Shown here one piece after another: positions 4,874 to 6,517 of a stretch of 6,517 nucleotides of DNA. The stretch is from positions 1 to 6,517 of the forward strand of contig JASLDQ010000296.1 in NCBI GenBank assembly GCA_030151505.1, in the 5' to 3' direction. Source of the DNA: Chromobacteriaceae bacterium (lineage in GTDB: Bacteria > Pseudomonadota > Gammaproteobacteria > Burkholderiales > Aquaspirillaceae). Every line of letters starts with the position of its first letter. The stretch's first letter is position 1. The notes under the pieces are model-generated. The model was not told where the DNA came from, made no database searches, and saw only the letters and a list, made by a program, of their open reading frames with translations. A program made the position numbers and the translations under genes.

Positions 4874-6250
4874 TTACCCCGCCAGCGCGTCCAGCAGTTT
4901 CTGGTGCACCCCGCCAAAGCCGCCGTTGCTCATCACCAGCACTTGGTCGCCCGGCCGCGCCTCGCTCGCCACCGCGGCCACCAGCGCCGTCAGGTCGTCG
5001 AAACTCGCAGCCTTGTCGCCCAAGGGCGCCAGCGCCGCGCCCAGATCCCAGCCCAACCCGCCGGCGTAGCCGTAGACGCGATCAGCGTCCCTGAGGCTGG
5101 TAGGCAGCTCGGCCTTCATCGTGCCGAGCTTCATCGTGTTAGAACGCGGCTCCAGCACGGCGAGGATGCGTGCCGCCCCCACCTTGGCGCGCAGGCCGGC
5201 GACGGTGGTGGCGATCGCGGTCGGATGGTGGGCGAAATCGTCGTAGACCGTCACGCCGCCGGCCACCCCCTTGACCTCCATCCGGCGCTTGACGTTGCAA
5301 AAGCGCCCCAGCGCGGCGATTGCGTCCTTGACTGTCACGCCGGCATGGCGGGCGGCGGCAATCGCGGCCACCGCGTTAAGGCGATTGTGCTCGCCCATCA
5401 GGCTCCACTCCACCCGCCCCTGCACCGCGCCGTCGAGCAGCACATCGAAGCTGCCGTCGGCATCGGCCGCGCCGGCCTGCCAGCCGGCCGCCACGCCAAA
5501 GCGCTCGACCGGAGTCCAGCAGCCGCGTTCGAGCACGCGGTCCAGACTGGCCTCGCGGCCGTTGGCGACGATCAGCCCCTGCCCCGGCACGGTCCGCACC
5601 AGATGGTGGAACTGGGTTTCGATGGCGGCCAGATCGGCGAAGATGTCGGCATGGTCGAACTCGAGGTTGTTGAGCACGGCGGTGCGCGGGCGGTAGTGAA
5701 CGAACTTGCTGCGCTTGTCAAAGAAGGCGGTGTCGTACTCGTCGGCCTCGATCACGAAGAAGGGGCTCACGCCGCCCTTCTCCAGCGCCGGCTCGCCCGG
5801 CAGGCGCGCCGACACGCCGAAGTTTTCCGGAATGCCGCCGATCAGGAAGCCCGGTGCCAGCCCGCAGTCTTCCAGTATCCACGCCAGCATCGAGCTGGTG
5901 GTGGTCTTGCCGTGGGTGCCGGCCACCGCCAGCACCCACTTGCCGTTCAGCACATGCTCGCCCAGCCACTGCGGGCCGGACACATAAGGCAGACCGCGGT
6001 CGAGGATCGCTTCCATCAGCGGGTTGCCGCGCGAGACCACGTTGCCGATCACGAACAGGTCCGCGTTCGGGCCGTTCAACTGGTCCGCGTCGTAACCCTC
6101 GATCAGACGGATGCCTTGCGCCTCGAGCTGCGTGCTCATCGGCGGATAGACGCCGGCGTCGCAACCCGTCACGGTGTGGCCCGCGCCGCGCGCGAGCACT
6201 GCGAGACCGCCCATGAACGTGCCGCAGATGCCGAGGATGTGGATGTGCAT
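4874..6250 (-). CDS. mpl: UDP-N-acetylmuramate:L-alanyl-gamma-D-glutamyl-meso-DAP ligase Mpl
   Basis: A 458-residue cytoplasmic Mur ligase of peptidoglycan recycling: it joins recovered murein tripeptide L-Ala-D-Glu-mesoDAP to UDP-MurNAc using ATP, bypassing MurC, MurD and MurE. The N-terminal Rossmann-like domain starts MHIHILGICGTFMGGLA, where FMG replaces the usual MSG-type motif of MurC, as in Mpl. The ATP loop is GTHGKTTT (111-118). The central domain has EADEYDTAFFDKRSKF (from 168) and NNLEFDHADIF (194-204), both typical of Mpl. GEHNRLNA follows at 286-293. The C-terminal domain has DDFAHHPTAI (337-346) and LEPRSNTMKLG (366-376). Length is normal for the family. The start is the ATG at 6250 because homology begins there; the frame stays open upstream through the inverted repeat, but that extension is not conserved. 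The ribosome site is weak (AGG). A TACAAT at 6338-6333 is a possible -10. Mpl points to a DAP-type cell wall. Confidence 0.96.
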   Translation of the reverse strand: MHIHILGICGTFMGGLAVLARGAGHTVTGCDAGVYPPMSTQLEAQGIRLIEGYDADQLNGPNADLFVIGNVVSRGNPLMEAILDRGLPYVSGPQWLGEHVLNGKWVLAVAGTHGKTTTSSMLAWILEDCGLAPGFLIGGIPENFGVSARLPGEPALEKGGVSPFFVIEADEYDTAFFDKRSKFVHYRPRTAVLNNLEFDHADIFADLAAIETQFHHLVRTVPGQGLIVANGREASLDRVLERGCWTPVERFGVAAGWQAGAADADGSFDVLLDGAVQGRVEWSLMGEHNRLNAVAAIAAARHAGVTVKDAIAALGRFCNVKRRMEVKGVAGGVTVYDDFAHHPTAIATTVAGLRAKVGAARILAVLEPRSNTMKLGTMKAELPTSLRDADRVYGYAGGLGWDLGAALAPLGDKAASFDDLTALVAAVASEARPGDQVLVMSNGGFGGVHQKLLDALAG

Positions 6251-6256
6251 AAGCCT

Positions 6257-6517
6257 GTCGTGCCGCGCGGGCGTTTTTTTGCGAGGAATGGAGATGCAAA
6301 AGCGGCCGGAACGACCGTCTGCAAAGGACGCTATTGTAACCGACAGCTTCCGCTCGCCCATCAACGCGCACCCGCGCCCCGCTTGCCCGCCTGGCGGCGC
6401 GGGTGCGCGTTGATGGGAGAGCGGAAGCTGTCGGTTAAAATAGCGACCGTTGCAGACGGTCGTTCCGGCCGCTTTTGAATCACCATTCCTCGCAAAAAAA
6501 CGCCCGCGCGGCACGAC
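6257..6517. repeat. 122-bp inverted repeat at the window end
   Basis: Bases 6257-6378 and 6396-6517 are inverted copies with no gaps and six mismatches (116/122), separated by a 17-nt spacer (6379-6395). Mismatched pairs are 6292/6482, 6296/6478, 6325/6449, 6328/6446, 6336/6438 and 6356/6418. The left arm is the mpl leader and promoter region, beginning 6 bp from its start codon. The right arm reaches the last base, so the repeat may continue. No transposase or terminal-repeat signature is present. It could be a fold-back or contig-end artefact or a true palindrome. Confidence 0.95.
6333..6338 (-). promoter_or_regulatory. Predicted -10 element for mpl
   Basis: Minus-strand TACAAT would give a transcript starting near 6326 with a leader of about 76 nt. 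A TTGATG further upstream sits 20 bp away, longer than ideal. The element lies in the left arm of the terminal inverted repeat; its counterpart in the right arm reads TAAAAT (6436-6441) and faces out of the window. Confidence 0.4.

Noticed and set aside
4764..5069. Small protein starting at the ATG after GGAGG
   Set aside because: The frame runs through the perfect terminator hairpin and into antisense of mpl; an sRNA or nothing is more likely.
4859..6478. Long plus-strand open frame of 539 codons opposite mpl
   Set aside because: It is antisense to the well-conserved mpl, lacks a recognisable domain, and owes its openness to GC-rich codon bias.
6251..6514. N-terminal extension of Mpl through the inverted repeat
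   Set aside because: The extra residues are Arg-rich, come from a palindromic stretch and are not part of the Mur ligase fold, which starts at MHIHILGICG.

Overview
The window looks like a high-GC betaproteobacterial chromosome fragment, most plausibly from the Neisseriales/Chromobacteriaceae side. The grounds are protein character (SerB, Mpl, HemP), GC-rich codon use, and a tRNA intron whose core resembles the one known from Azoarcus. No rRNA, transposase or phage gene is visible, and the species assignment is inference only.

Layout, left to right. (1) 1-134, minus strand: the 5' part of hemP, a small hemin-uptake protein. A strong Fur-type operator lies inside a perfect inverted repeat that includes the start codon. 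(2) 355-719, minus strand: a tRNA-Ile(CAU) gene split in its anticodon loop by a group I intron of about 254 nt, followed by an intrinsic terminator. This is the most distinctive element in the window. (3) 720-881: a short divergent promoter region. (4) 882-3026, plus strand: a methyl-accepting chemotaxis protein with its sensor domain ahead of a central transmembrane hairpin, as in Aer-like receptors. (5) 3144-4495, plus strand: serB (phosphoserine phosphatase) and, 2 bp later, a PilZ-like gene, forming a translationally coupled pair. (6) 4496-4873: a non-coding stretch that is not empty. It holds a palindrome and stem-loop, a nested three-helix inverted repeat, a good sigma70-type promoter, and a perfect 21-bp terminator hairpin. 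The last two bracket a candidate small RNA of about 105 nt. (7) 4874-6250, minus strand: mpl, a murein-tripeptide recycling ligase. (8) 6257-6517: a 122-bp inverted repeat (116/122 matches) that duplicates the mpl leader and promoter region and runs exactly to the last base of the window. It could be a fold-back or contig-end artefact, or a real palindrome.

The genes do not form one pathway. They are housekeeping or accessory units: iron-regulated heme uptake, decoding of AUA codons, chemotaxis, serine biosynthesis with a putative c-di-GMP-type or pilus-type regulator, and peptidoglycan recycling. The points most worth a second look are the self-splicing tRNA intron and its ambiguous splice junction, the candidate sRNA, and the terminal inverted repeat.
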